Below are positions 17,491 through 25,673 of a stretch of DNA of 33,008 nucleotides, piece by piece. Position numbers and translations under genes: made by a program. This stretch comes from Devosia sp. Root436 (GTDB taxonomy: Bacteria; Pseudomonadota; Alphaproteobacteria; Rhizobiales; Devosiaceae): NCBI RefSeq assembly GCF_001426345.1, contig NZ_LMEM01000012.1:210177-243184 (forward strand), in the 5' to 3' direction. The notes beneath the pieces are model-generated. The model saw nothing but the letters and a program-made list of their open reading frames with translations. It was not told the origin of the DNA and did no database searches. Numbering within the stretch: position 1 is the first letter of the stretch; the number at the start of each line of letters is the position of its first letter.

Positions 17491-17829
17491 TCAGTCGCCT
17501 TCGCCGGGCGCTTCGGAGAAATACTTGGCCAGCTTGCCGTCTTCACCGTCCTTTTCCTTGGCCTCGGGCAGCGGGTCGCGGCGCTCGGTCAGGTTGGGCC
17601 ACATGGAGGCGAACTTGGTGTTGAGGGCCAGCCATTCGTCGAGCCCGCTTTCGGTATCGGGCTTGATGGCTTCGGCCGGGCATTCGGGTTCACAGACGCC
17701 GCAGTCGATACACTCGTCGGGGTGGATCACCAGCATGTTCTCACCCTCGTAGAAACAATCCACGGGGCACACTTCGACGCAATCGGTGTATTTGCAGGCG
17801 ATGCAATTGTCAGTGACGATATAGGTCAT
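17491..17829 (-). CDS. fdxA: 7Fe ferredoxin FdxA
   Basis: A low-potential electron carrier of 112 residues. The N-terminal ligand set is C9, C12 (variable), C17, C21 and C25 ([17 protein letters not shown]), and the second is C40, C43, C46 and C50 ([12 protein letters not shown]). This spacing fits one [3Fe-4S] and one [4Fe-4S] cluster. The C-terminal extension after residue 58 ([22 protein letters not shown]) is typical of FdxA in Alphaproteobacteria. It stands apart from the S4/helicase genes by 160 bases. Palindromic repeat B begins nine bases after its stop codon. Confidence 0.96.
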   Translation of the reverse strand: MTYIVTDNCIACKYTDCVEVCPVDCFYEGENMLVIHPDECIDCGVCEPECPAEAIKPDTESGLDEWLALNTKFASMWPNLTERRDPLPEAKEKDGEDGKLAKYFSEAPGEGD

Positions 17830-17989
17830 ATCGGGCGGCAGTCCGGCAGGGTCTCAACGGGTCCGGTGCTAAACCGTTTTCGGTGCTGCCGCAAGGCCGC
17901 GGCAGGGGACGCTTTGGCGCAGGCAGGAGCCGGCGCGGAACGCTGTTCCAGCATCACGGACGATAGTGGTGTGCGTGGGCGAAGCCCCC

Positions 17990-18397
17990 TCATTCTTCAT
18001 CCCCACCCCTGAGCCTGTCCGTCTCCCGCCGCTGCTTCTTGGTCGGGCGGCCGGCCCCGTCGTCGCGTGGCGCGATGGCGGCGTCATAGGGGGATTGCTC
18101 GGCTTTGGGCAGAGCGGGCGGGGAGAGGTCTTCGTAGAGGCCCTGGGCTTCCGCGGCCGGCCCCCGGCGCGTGCCGCAATCGAGGATGCGCCAGACGACG
18201 ATCCGGCCATGCAGGTTCATGGTAAGGACATCGCCCGCCCCGACCTTGTGGTCGGAGCGGATGGTGCGTTCGGAATTGACCCTGACAGCGCCGGTCTCGA
18301 TGACCTTCTGCGCCAGCGTGCGCGACTTGAGAGCGCGCGAGAAGAACAGGAACCTGTCGAGCCGCTCCTTGCGGACGGGTTCGGCCGATCCTGCCAA
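17990..18397 (-). CDS. S4 RNA-binding domain protein (Hsp15/HslR-like)
   Basis: A 135-residue protein with an S4 domain at about residues 11-75 (RLDRFLFFSRALKSRTLAQKVIETGAVRVN, then GDVLTM) and a basic, disordered C-terminus (GRPTKKQRRETDRLRGG). The Hsp15 branch binds stalled 50S subunits carrying nascent chains, recycling them after heat shock (known for E. coli HslR). The start is a TTG at 18397, six bases from the helicase stop, with GGAG inside the end of the helicase gene. The two genes therefore form a tight, coupled unit, which suggests shared RNA-related work. Confidence 0.88.
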   Translation of the reverse strand: MAGSAEPVRKERLDRFLFFSRALKSRTLAQKVIETGAVRVNSERTIRSDHKVGAGDVLTMNLHGRIVVWRILDCGTRRGPAAEAQGLYEDLSPPALPKAEQSPYDAAIAPRDDGAGRPTKKQRRETDRLRGGDEE

Positions 18398-18400
18398 GGG

Positions 18401-21400
18401 CTACTCCGCCTTGCTGTCGCGCAGGGCGGCGAGCTTGGCGAAGGGGCTGTCCGGATCGAAGGCCTTTTCCTTGCGCGGCTCGACGGGCCGCTCGAACCGG
18501 GCGCGCTCCCCCTTCTGGTCGTCGGGACGGCGGTGGTCGTTGCGGCCCTTGCCCTCGAATCTGGGCTTGGGATTGAGGTGGCGGGCCTTGGACAGGTCCT
18601 GCACCTCGCCTTCGGGACGGCGCGGCCCCGACGGGCGGTGATTGCGCTCGGGACGCTTGGCCTGGACCTCGCCCTCGGGACGGCGGCGATGTTCGTGCCG
18701 CTTGTTGTCGGGGCGCTTGCCTGCCGGCGACCAAACTTCGTCATATTCCGGCTCGGCGGGCGCGGCCGGCTCGGCAGAGTCGGGCGCCGCCTCGACAATA
18801 GTGGGCGCTGGAATTTCGGCCTCGGCCACCGGCGCCGCATCGGCGACCACAGCCTCGACCGGGGTTTCGGCAGCGGCATCGGTCGCGGCCGGATTTTTGG
18901 CCAGCACCTCTTCCAGCGCCGGCGCTTCGGCGCTCGCATCGGCAGCAGCGGCCGGAGCCGACGCCTTGAGCGTGCGTTTGACGCGATAGCCCAGCGAATT
19001 GAGGATCGAGGCGAAATCTTCGCCCGAACAGCCCAGCAGCGAGGTCATTTCCACGGTGACGCGGAAACCATTGCCCTCGGCGGCGCCAGCGGGCAGTTCG
19101 CCCTGGTGGCGGCCCGGATCGAGCGCGATCAGCGGGCGGATGATATCGGCCAGCCGTTCGAGGATATCGACGCGCACGGCGCGCTTGCCGGCCACCTTGA
19201 AGCCGGCGACTTCGTAGAGCCGCGTATCGACCTCGGGATCGACCACGAAGCTGGTGCGGCCGCTCAGCACGATATGGGGAATGTCGGTGACGCCGGCCTG
19301 GCGCACGCCGCCATTCTTGAGGGCAAACAGAATCAGCGCCAGCTCGCGCGGGGCGGGCTTGAGCGATAGCGGCAGGTAGATGTGATAGGCGCCGAACTTG
19401 ATGCCCAGCTTGCGCATCTTGCCGCGCACATCCTGGTCGAGCCCCTTGACCTCATCGGCCACCTGGCTGCGCGGAATAAGCCCGAGATGCTCGAACAGCT
19501 GAAAGCCGATGCCGCGGGCGGCGCCTTCGAGATCGGCCGGCGCTTCCAGCGACATGACGCCTTCGAGCACGGTATTGATGTGGTGGCGCAGCCAGAGGCT
19601 GAGCCGGTCCTGCACGCGCTCGAGATCGGGGCCGGTCAGGGTCTCGTCGGCCAGCATCAGGATGCGCGGCCGATAAAGGGCATCGCCCTCGATCAGTTCG
19701 GCGACGATATCGCCCTTCCAGCGCAGCCTGCCATCGGTGGCCAGCACGAATTCTTCATTGGGCGCCCCGGCGAGGCGGTCGGCGCGATTGTGGATTTCGG
19801 GCGCCACCACGGAATCGGCGGCCGCGCGCAACCCCTTGATGTCGGCATCGCCATCATTGCGCGCCAGGGTGAAGCGGAAGCCTTCAAGCGTGCCGATGAG
19901 ATGGCCTTCCAGCCGCACTTCGCCACTCTCATTGATCTCGGGAGATGCCATACGTTTGTCTTTCAGGTGACGCAGCAAGACGCTGGTGCGCCGGTCGACG
20001 AAGCGCTGAGTGAGACGCTCATGCAGGGCATCGCTCAGCCGGTCTTCAATGTCTCGGGTCTTTTCGCGCCAATGTGAAGGGTCTGCAAGCCAGTTTTTAC
20101 GGTTCGCAACGAAGGTCCAGGTCCGGATTTGCTTGATCCGGTTGCTCAGCGTATCGATGTCACCGCTGGCATTGTCGCAAAAGCGCACCTGCTCGGCAAT
20201 CCAGTCCTCGCTGACATGGTGGCGCTTGACTAAGTCCCAGTAAATCCGGGTGACGATTTCGCCATGATTGGCCGGTGAAATGCCCTGATAATCAGGGATT
20301 TGGCAACATTCCCACAACAGCCGCGCCCCATCGAGCCCGCGCGCCAACTGCCCCGCTTCATTGCGCGAAACGAACTCGAGCGCATGCTGGTCGGTGGCGA
20401 TGGGAACGCGGGTCAGGCTGCGGTGTTCGGGGGTCATTTCGAGGCTGTCGCGCAAGGCGTTGATGGAAGCGAAATCCAGCTGATTGTTGCGCCATTGCAG
20501 CACTTTGACCGGCTCGAAATCATGCGTTTCGAGCGCCACCACCATTTCCTCGTCAAATCCCTCGGTGCCGCCGGTGACCCCGAACGTGCCATTGCGGGCA
20601 TGCCGGCCGGCCCGCCCGGCGATCTGGCCGAGCTCGGCGGCGGTCAGCGGCCGGCTGGTATGGCCATCGAACTTGCTGTCATCGGCAAAGGCGACATGGT
20701 GGATATCGAGATTGAGCCCCATGCCGATAGCATCGGTGGCGACGAGGAAATCCACATCGCCATTCTGGTAGAGTTCGACCTGGGCATTGCGGGTGCGGGG
20801 GCTGAGCGCACCCATGACCACCGCCGCCCCGCCGCGCTCGCGCCTTATCAGCTCGGCAATGGCATAGACCTGCCGTGCCGAGAAGGCGACGATGGCCGAG
20901 CGCGACGGCTGGCGCGAGATTTTCTTGGAGCCGGCATAGGTCAGTTGGGAAAAGCGCGGCCTATCGACGATTTCGGCATGGGGCAGCAGCCGGCGGATCA
21001 CCGGCTCCATGGTGGCCGAACCGAGCAGCAAGGTTTCGCTGCTGCCGCGGGCATTGAGGATGCGGTCGGTAAACACATGGCCGCGGTCGAAGTCGGTGGC
21101 GACCTGGATTTCGTCCACCGCCACGCAATCGACCCTGATATCCATGGGCATGGCTTCGACAGTACAGACCCAGAAGCGAGGCTTGGCCGGCACGATCCGT
21201 TCCTCGCCGGTCACCAGCGCCACCGCGCCCTCGCCCACCCGCTCGACGCAGCGCTGATAGACTTCGCGCGCCAATAGCCGCAAGGGCAGGCCGATCATCC
21301 CGGTGGGATGGGCCAGCATGCGCTCGATGGCAAAATAGGTCTTGCCGGTATTGGTGGGGCCAAGGATCGCCTTGACCGATTGGGGAGACGCGAAAGTCAT

Positions 21401-21409
21401 TGCCGGCAA
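18401..21409 (-). CDS. SUV3-like superfamily 2 RNA helicase
   Basis: A 1002-residue helicase related to the mitochondrial SUV3 protein and common in Alphaproteobacteria. Motifs seen: Walker A GPTNTGKT (17-24), motif II DEIQ (99-102), SAT-type GSATM (130-134), and motif VI QIAGRAGRHARNG (262-274). The SUV3 type has DEIQ or DEVQ instead of DEAD, which supports the class. From about residue 830 the protein is a long Ala/Glu-rich then Arg/Lys-rich disordered tail, likely an RNA- or protein-contact region. The true start may be ATG at 21400 rather than 21409 (MTFASPQSVKAILG). The S4 protein gene follows six bases after its stop. No exonuclease partner (PNPase or RNase II) is in the window. Confidence 0.93.
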   Translation of the reverse strand: MPAMTFASPQSVKAILGPTNTGKTYFAIERMLAHPTGMIGLPLRLLAREVYQRCVERVGEGAVALVTGEERIVPAKPRFWVCTVEAMPMDIRVDCVAVDEIQVATDFDRGHVFTDRILNARGSSETLLLGSATMEPVIRRLLPHAEIVDRPRFSQLTYAGSKKISRQPSRSAIVAFSARQVYAIAELIRRERGGAAVVMGALSPRTRNAQVELYQNGDVDFLVATDAIGMGLNLDIHHVAFADDSKFDGHTSRPLTAAELGQIAGRAGRHARNGTFGVTGGTEGFDEEMVVALETHDFEPVKVLQWRNNQLDFASINALRDSLEMTPEHRSLTRVPIATDQHALEFVSRNEAGQLARGLDGARLLWECCQIPDYQGISPANHGEIVTRIYWDLVKRHHVSEDWIAEQVRFCDNASGDIDTLSNRIKQIRTWTFVANRKNWLADPSHWREKTRDIEDRLSDALHERLTQRFVDRRTSVLLRHLKDKRMASPEINESGEVRLEGHLIGTLEGFRFTLARNDGDADIKGLRAAADSVVAPEIHNRADRLAGAPNEEFVLATDGRLRWKGDIVAELIEGDALYRPRILMLADETLTGPDLERVQDRLSLWLRHHINTVLEGVMSLEAPADLEGAARGIGFQLFEHLGLIPRSQVADEVKGLDQDVRGKMRKLGIKFGAYHIYLPLSLKPAPRELALILFALKNGGVRQAGVTDIPHIVLSGRTSFVVDPEVDTRLYEVAGFKVAGKRAVRVDILERLADIIRPLIALDPGRHQGELPAGAAEGNGFRVTVEMTSLLGCSGEDFASILNSLGYRVKRTLKASAPAAAADASAEAPALEEVLAKNPAATDAAAETPVEAVVADAAPVAEAEIPAPTIVEAAPDSAEPAAPAEPEYDEVWSPAGKRPDNKRHEHRRRPEGEVQAKRPERNHRPSGPRRPEGEVQDLSKARHLNPKPRFEGKGRNDHRRPDDQKGERARFERPVEPRKEKAFDPDSPFAKLAALRDSKAE

Positions 21410-22264
21410 TGTAGGAGGTCAGTTCGTGGGTTGCGAGTGCCACCGCGCATTGTCCCAAGAAAGGACAGGCTTGGCGACCTTTTTGCTCTACCACTTAATA
21501 TAAAGAACAGGATAGGAACGAAACGGCATCGAATCGGCGCAATTCAATGAATCCGGCTTCGTTCTCCACAACGTCTGGGGGTGGCGGACGGGAAATACCA
21601 CTAGCCGAAATACAACCATGCAGAAAAACAGCTGAAAACGCGGCGACACGTTCAGCTTCGTTGCGAAATCGTAAATCCGCAGCGCGAATCGGGCATCCGT
21701 AAAGGCCCGGTAAATGACTGAGTAGCAAAGATTTTTGGCCGATTTATGACGCAGGGGCCGCGAAAGCGGGCTATTGCGCGCAGAAATTGAGGATCGCGGC
21801 GCTTGACCGTATCGGGATGGGACAGGGCGGTATCCATTTGTGCACAAGCTCACGCGACATCATCCCGGCGCAGCCCGCGCCGGCATCGACTAGCGCAGCA
21901 TTCCCAAACCGGCACACAATGGACGGTCCGTCCACCGCCCCGTTCACGCCCGAACCAAACCGGGAACGAACGGGGACAGAATCGGGTGAATCGAGCCAGT
22001 GCCGCTTTGTTCGCTACGACATGTTGGGGGCCAGGCGCGCCACGCCACTAGTGCCGCGCCGAAGTGGGCCAAACGGCCCCTTACGGCTTCATCTTGGTGA
22101 CCAAAGGGTAAATTTTGGGCCGTCGCGGCCGAATCTGACCAGAACCTTGCGCGAACATTTTCGCGAGGCGAGCGGACGTTAACACCACCCGGCCCGCGCC
22201 GTGCCGCTTTGGCCGGGCGATCTTGAGGAAAAAGCGTTTGACCGTCCCGTCGCGGGACAGGCTT
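21410..22264. other. 855-bp stretch without a convincing gene
   Basis: It lies between the helicase start and the DUF3108 stop. The first 350 bases (about 21480-21830) are visibly richer in A and T than the genes around them; the line at 21481-21540 has 26 G/C of 60. Open frames exist on both strands (for example 21488-21853 on the minus strand) but have unlike-neighbour codon use, no ribosome binding site and no recognisable domain. A short GGGCC/GGCCC hairpin lies at 22066-22079, and a GTCCCG/CGGGAC hairpin near 22245-22258 could end the DUF3108 transcript. The helicase promoter should be in the right-hand flank. I saw no tRNA, SRP, tmRNA or 6S signature. Confidence 0.5.
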
Positions 22265-23047
22265 CTATTGGCTGAGATTGGTCAGCACCATGGACAGATC
22301 GCCCATATTGGTGCCCAGCAGCACGCGATAGGGGATGAAATAGCCGCTCTCCCCGAGCGGGGCATACCAGATGATGATGCGGTCGCTGTCGGCCAGGTAG
22401 TTGGTGATATCAGAGCTGGTGAAATGGCCCGAGACCGGGTCGTAATCCACCGTGCACAGCACCACCGGACCCTGATAGCCGGTGCGCGGCGAAGTGGCCT
22501 CGTCGTCGCCGGCGTAGCTCATGGCGATATTGAAGCGCTCGACGCCGGTAAAGATCCTGGCCTGGCGCTGACACAGGCTCTTGTCGAGCCCATTGCCCTT
22601 GAGCACGAAGGCGGAGAGGAAATCGCCCACCCCGGTCAGATGCCGGCGCTCCAGCGGCACGCGGTCATAGTTGTCGACGATCGGCGGGGTGACCTTGAAG
22701 GCGGAGACATCGCGGCCGGCAAAGGACACGTCCACGGTGAAGCTCTCGCCATTGGCGCGGGTTTCAAGATCGAATTCCTCGGCCAGCAGCGACGCGCCCG
22801 AGGAGCGCCCGGTGGAGGTGGCCTTGGCCGTGCCGCTGGCGACCAGCGTGCCCAACCCGGCCACATTGGCCGACAGGTCGAGCGTGTAGCGGCTGCCGTC
22901 GTCATCCAGGTTGACCTTCATGGCCGCGATATTGACGCCGCCCAGCGTCAGTATATAGCTTGCCGTCGCATCGACTTCGGCGGCGCCGGCGGGGTGGCTC
23001 AGGAACACCGCCAGAGCGGCCAGGGGAGCAAGACGGAGCTGGATCAA
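22265..23047 (-). CDS. DUF3108 domain-containing exported protein
   Basis: The 260-residue precursor has a Sec signal peptide (residues 1-22, ending HPAGAA) and a mature beta-rich domain that matches DUF3108: YILTLGGVNIAAMKVNLDDDGSRYTLDLSANVAG, and the C-terminal WYAPLGESGYFIPYRVLLGTNMG. DUF3108 proteins are periplasmic, probably beta-sandwich or lipocalin-like, with unknown function. A Cys pair (LCQRQ and VLCTVDYD) might form a disulfide. The start is a TTG at 23047, since no in-frame ATG lies upstream and the next GTG would destroy the signal peptide. The gene diverges from rpmB and shares a 221-base intergenic region with it. Confidence 0.85.
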   Translation of the reverse strand: MIQLRLAPLAALAVFLSHPAGAAEVDATASYILTLGGVNIAAMKVNLDDDGSRYTLDLSANVAGLGTLVASGTAKATSTGRSSGASLLAEEFDLETRANGESFTVDVSFAGRDVSAFKVTPPIVDNYDRVPLERRHLTGVGDFLSAFVLKGNGLDKSLCQRQARIFTGVERFNIAMSYAGDDEATSPRTGYQGPVVLCTVDYDPVSGHFTSSDITNYLADSDRIIIWYAPLGESGYFIPYRVLLGTNMGDLSMVLTNLSQ

Positions 23048-23158
23048 GGCGGTCGGTTCTCTGCTGCATTGGCGGGCGGCGAATCAGCGCCCTGCTCAAA
23101 ACTGCCTGTGCGATATGGCCCATGCAAGGCGCTCGCGGGCGTTTGAGGCCGCTTCACC

Positions 23159-23187
23159 TTGACGGCGGCAGCCATTTTCTCTAAAGA
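23159..23187 (+). promoter_or_regulatory. Candidate sigma-70 promoter of rpmB
   Basis: TTGACG (23159-23164) and TAAAGA (23182-23187) are spaced by 17 bases, 82 bases before the rpmB start. The -35 is a strong match and the -10 is fair. It was found by eye. Confidence 0.5.
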
Positions 23188-23268
23188 CGCGCCAGATTTC
23201 ATAACAATCGAGGCCCGTCGCGGACTTCTCCGCCACGCAGGACCTTTACACAAATAGGATATCGATCA

Positions 23269-23553
23269 ATGGCACGTCGCTGTGAACTGACTGGCAAGGG
23301 CGTAATGGTTGGCAACAACGTTTCGCACGCGCTCAACCGCACCCGCCGCCGGTTTCTCCCCAACCTGCTCAACGTGACGCTGCTGTCCGACGCGCTCAAC
23401 CGCCCGGTCAAGCTGCGCATCTGCGCCGCGGCCCTGCGCACGGTCGAGCATCGCGGTGGCCTCGACGCCTTCCTGCTCAAGCAGGACGATGCCGACCTGA
23501 GCCCGCTGGCCCAGGGCATCAAGAAGGAAATCCGCGCCGCCCTCGCTGCGTAA
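23269..23553 (+). CDS. rpmB: 50S ribosomal protein L28
   Basis: The 94-residue bL28 has the family sequence [29 protein letters not shown], then [38 protein letters not shown] single Cys in CELTGK and another in RICAAA replace the four-Cys zinc ribbon of some bacterial L28 proteins, as is usual in the alphaproteobacterial C- type. The gene stands alone, with a likely promoter 82 bases upstream and a clear terminator 24 bases past the stop. Confidence 0.98.
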   Translation: MARRCELTGKGVMVGNNVSHALNRTRRRFLPNLLNVTLLSDALNRPVKLRICAAALRTVEHRGGLDAFLLKQDDADLSPLAQGIKKEIRAALAA

Positions 23554-23577
23554 GCAGCCGGTCGATAGACGATTGAG

Positions 23578-23612
23578 CCGCGTGGGGTCATGCCCCGCGC
23601 GGTTTGTTTTTT
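23578..23612 (+). terminator. Rho-independent terminator of rpmB
   Basis: A 10-bp stem (CCGCGTGGGG with CCCCGCGCGG, one wobble pair) is followed by TTTGTTTTTT. It lies 24 bases downstream of the rpmB stop. Confidence 0.88.
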
Positions 23613-23647
23613 GGGGGGCGGCTTGCGCCCGTCACGGAGCTTTGCCT

Positions 23648-23773
23648 CCCTCTCCCCTCAGGGGAGAGGGTGGGGTGAGGGGTTCAATGCTGGTGAAAGT
23701 CCCCGGTGCCCAACGCGACGCTGAACCCCTCACCTGACCCTTCGGGTCGACCTCTCCCCTCAGGGGAGAGGTG
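23648..23773. repeat. Palindromic repeat copy C, between rpmB and the transporter gene
   Basis: A CTCTCCCCTCAGGGGAGAG hairpin lies at each end, with inner arms GTGAGGGGTTCA and TGAACCCCTCAC around a loop of about 28 bases. The length is about 126 bp. It is the closest relative of copy A inside prmC, sharing the GGGTTCA inner arms and a TCGACCTCTCCCC right end. Confidence 0.85.
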
Positions 23774-23784
23774 ACTTCTGCTCC

Positions 23785-23859
23785 ATGCCATCTGGCATAC
23801 CAAACCCCTTGGAGCGAATCCGAGGGTGACGTTCCGTGGATGGGGTGATACCTATCCAC
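23785..23859 (+). other. Possible structured mRNA leader of the transporter gene
   Basis: Three hairpins follow one another before the transporter start: ATGCCA/TGGCAT (23785-23798), CCTTGG/CCGAGG (23807-23825, one wobble) and GTGGATGGG/CCTATCCAC (23836-23859, 9 bp with one wobble). The arrangement could be an RNA control element, and preQ1 regulation of such transporters is known in other bacteria. It does not match a preQ1 riboswitch pattern that I recognise. Confidence 0.3.
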
Positions 23860-23911
23860 CCATTGCGCCCCGGTCTTATGCCGGATCGCGCTCCTATAGA
23901 GGTGCATTCTG

Positions 23912-24547
23912 ATGCTTGCTCGTTTCCTGGCGGCCGTGGCCGCCATGGTCGCGGTTGTCGCCGCGTCCAATTTCCTGGTGCAATACCCCGTCGCGGTCCA
24001 GCTCGGGCCGGTCAATCTGGGTGATATCCTCACCTGGGGCGCCTTCACCTATCCGGTGGCCTTCCTCGTGACCGACCTCACCAACCGCGCCTTCGGCCCC
24101 GCCAAGGCTCGCCTCGTCGTGGTGGCCGGCTTTGCCGTCGCGGTGGTGCTCTCGATCTATCTCGCCACCCCGCGCATCGCCATTGCCTCGGGCACGGCGT
24201 TCCTGGTGGCGCAGTTCCTCGATATCTCCATCTTCCACCGGCTGCGCAACGGCGCCTGGTGGCAGGCGCCGATATTCTCCTCATTGGTGAGTTCGGCGCT
24301 CGATACGGCGATCTTCTTCTCATTGGCCATGGCCCCTGCCTTTGCCGGCATCGACGCCCTGTTCGGCATGGACGATTCCTCGCTCGCCTTCCCGGCGCCG
24401 CTGCTGGGCGTGGGGCCGGAAGTGGAGCTTTGGGTGTCGCTGGGGCTGGGAGACTTCCTGGTGAAACTGGTGCTCGCCGTGCTGCTGCTGGCGCCATACA
24501 AGTCGCTGCGGGGCTGGCTGGCCGGGCGCGGGGCTGTGGTGGCTTAG
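23912..24547 (+). CDS. Queuosine precursor transporter (YhhQ/VUT family)
   Basis: A 211-residue inner-membrane protein with about six hydrophobic segments (for example residues 2-22, 48-62, 68-88 and 175-195). The charged motif in FLVTDLTNRAFGPAKAR (about residues 50-66) and the AQFLDISIFHRLR region are typical of the COG1738/YhhQ family. Members import queuosine precursors (preQ0/preQ1), as shown for E. coli YhhQ, and this function is assigned by family. AGAGG lies nine bases before the ATG. It is preceded by palindromic repeat C and three small hairpins, and followed by a large nested inverted repeat. Confidence 0.88.
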   Translation: MLARFLAAVAAMVAVVAASNFLVQYPVAVQLGPVNLGDILTWGAFTYPVAFLVTDLTNRAFGPAKARLVVVAGFAVAVVLSIYLATPRIAIASGTAFLVAQFLDISIFHRLRNGAWWQAPIFSSLVSSALDTAIFFSLAMAPAFAGIDALFGMDDSSLAFPAPLLGVGPEVELWVSLGLGDFLVKLVLAVLLLAPYKSLRGWLAGRGAVVA

Positions 24548-24550
24548 GGG

Positions 24551-24676
24551 CACGCCCTCGTGGTTCGAGGCGCTGAAGAAGCGCACCTCACCATGAGGGC
24601 TACTGGTACAGCGAGCTAGAAGTAGGCCTCATAGTGAGGTGCGAGCCCTTCGCGAGCCTCGAACCACGAGGGCGTG
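24551..24676. repeat. Nested long inverted repeat between convergent genes
   Basis: Perfect 21-bp outer arms (24551-24571 and 24656-24676) enclose an internal loop and 16-bp inner arms (24583-24598 and 24627-24642, one mismatch) around a 28-base apical loop. It fills the gap between the transporter stop and the phytase-like stop. A bidirectional transcript end is one possible role, but no T-run is present. Its sequence does not match the CTCTCCCC family. Confidence 0.9.
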
Positions 24677-24680
24677 GCAC

Positions 24681-25673
24681 TCATTCCACCAGCGCAAACT
24701 CCAACAACAGCGTCCGCTGCCAATCGTTGAAATTGTTGTCCGAGCCGATGAGGATGCGCAGCTCGCCATCGGGGGCGGTGTGGACAGCCAGCGATTCCAT
24801 GTTGTCGATGCTGCCGCCGGTGGCCGAGAGCAGCAATTCGCCCGCCATCAGGTTATTCGGCCGCACCTCGGCCGCCGGCACGCGGCGCAGGTTCATCACG
24901 AAGCTCAGCATGGAAACGCCGCGCTCCAGCACCAGCAGGTCTCCATTGGGCAGGAAGGCGCAGTCGGTGGGGTTCACCACTGGGCTGTTCCGGTAGCCAA
25001 TGGGGCCCTTGTCGCGCTGGCCCAGCAGCCAGCCGCGATGATTGCCGTCTTCGTCCAGCGCCTCTTCGGTCAACAGCAGGGTCGACCCGGCTATGGGTGA
25101 AGCCGGCGGCGCGATGCAGAGCGATTCCAGGCTCTCATTGGTCCTGAGCTCCATGAGCCAATCGGGAATGCTCACCTCGCGCGCCGGCCCGCCCGGCTGG
25201 CCATCGGTGAGGGCGAAATCGGCGACGCGGGTCAGGTTCTCGAAGCCGACGCGCACCGCCACCGGCTCGCCGTCGCGATAGACCGTGTCGAGGCTTTCGG
25301 CATCCTTGGCATATTGGCGCGGCAGCAGCTCGCCCCTGGAATTGCGCATCGGCTCGACGCGGGTGCCGATGAAGCCGAACAGGCGCCCCGCATCGTCATA
25401 GGCCAGTTGCCCGGTGACGAAATTGCCGCGATCGCTGGCAAACACCACCTGCTGGTTCGGCCCGGTCATGGCGAGACTGGAGAGGCCGCCGAATGTGTCG
25501 TCCTGGCTGACCAGGGCAATGCCGCCCCGGAAGATCAGGCTATCGACGGGCTCGTCGACGCCGCTGTCCTTGAACTGGGTCACCGGGCTGGCGCTGACCG
25601 TCACCTCGACCGCCGTGGCGGGAAAACTTCCCGCCAGCATCGCCGCTATTATGGCGACGCGGCCCAGCATCAT
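24681..25673 (-). CDS. Exported phytase-like/esterase-like protein (PF13449 type)
   Basis: The 330-residue precursor begins [22 protein letters not shown], a Sec signal peptide. The mature part is a repeated-strand, propeller-like domain with [50 protein letters not shown] and [11 protein letters not shown]. This is the pattern of the esterase-like, phytase-related domain (DUF/PF13449). Phytase activity has not been shown for most members. It overlaps the cobT stop by four bases (ATGA), so it is translated with cobT as the last gene of the operon. It faces the transporter gene across the nested inverted repeat. Confidence 0.88.
   Translation of the reverse strand: MMLGRVAIIAAMLAGSFPATAVEVTVSASPVTQFKDSGVDEPVDSLIFRGGIALVSQDDTFGGLSSLAMTGPNQQVVFASDRGNFVTGQLAYDDAGRLFGFIGTRVEPMRNSRGELLPRQYAKDAESLDTVYRDGEPVAVRVGFENLTRVADFALTDGQPGGPAREVSIPDWLMELRTNESLESLCIAPPASPIAGSTLLLTEEALDEDGNHRGWLLGQRDKGPIGYRNSPVVNPTDCAFLPNGDLLVLERGVSMLSFVMNLRRVPAAEVRPNNLMAGELLLSATGGSIDNMESLAVHTAPDGELRILIGSDNNFNDWQRTLLLEFALVE

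Noticed and set aside
21488..21853. 121-residue minus-strand open frame in the gene-free region
   Set aside because: No ribosome binding site, unlike codon use, no recognisable domain. It is retained only as part of the gene-free region.
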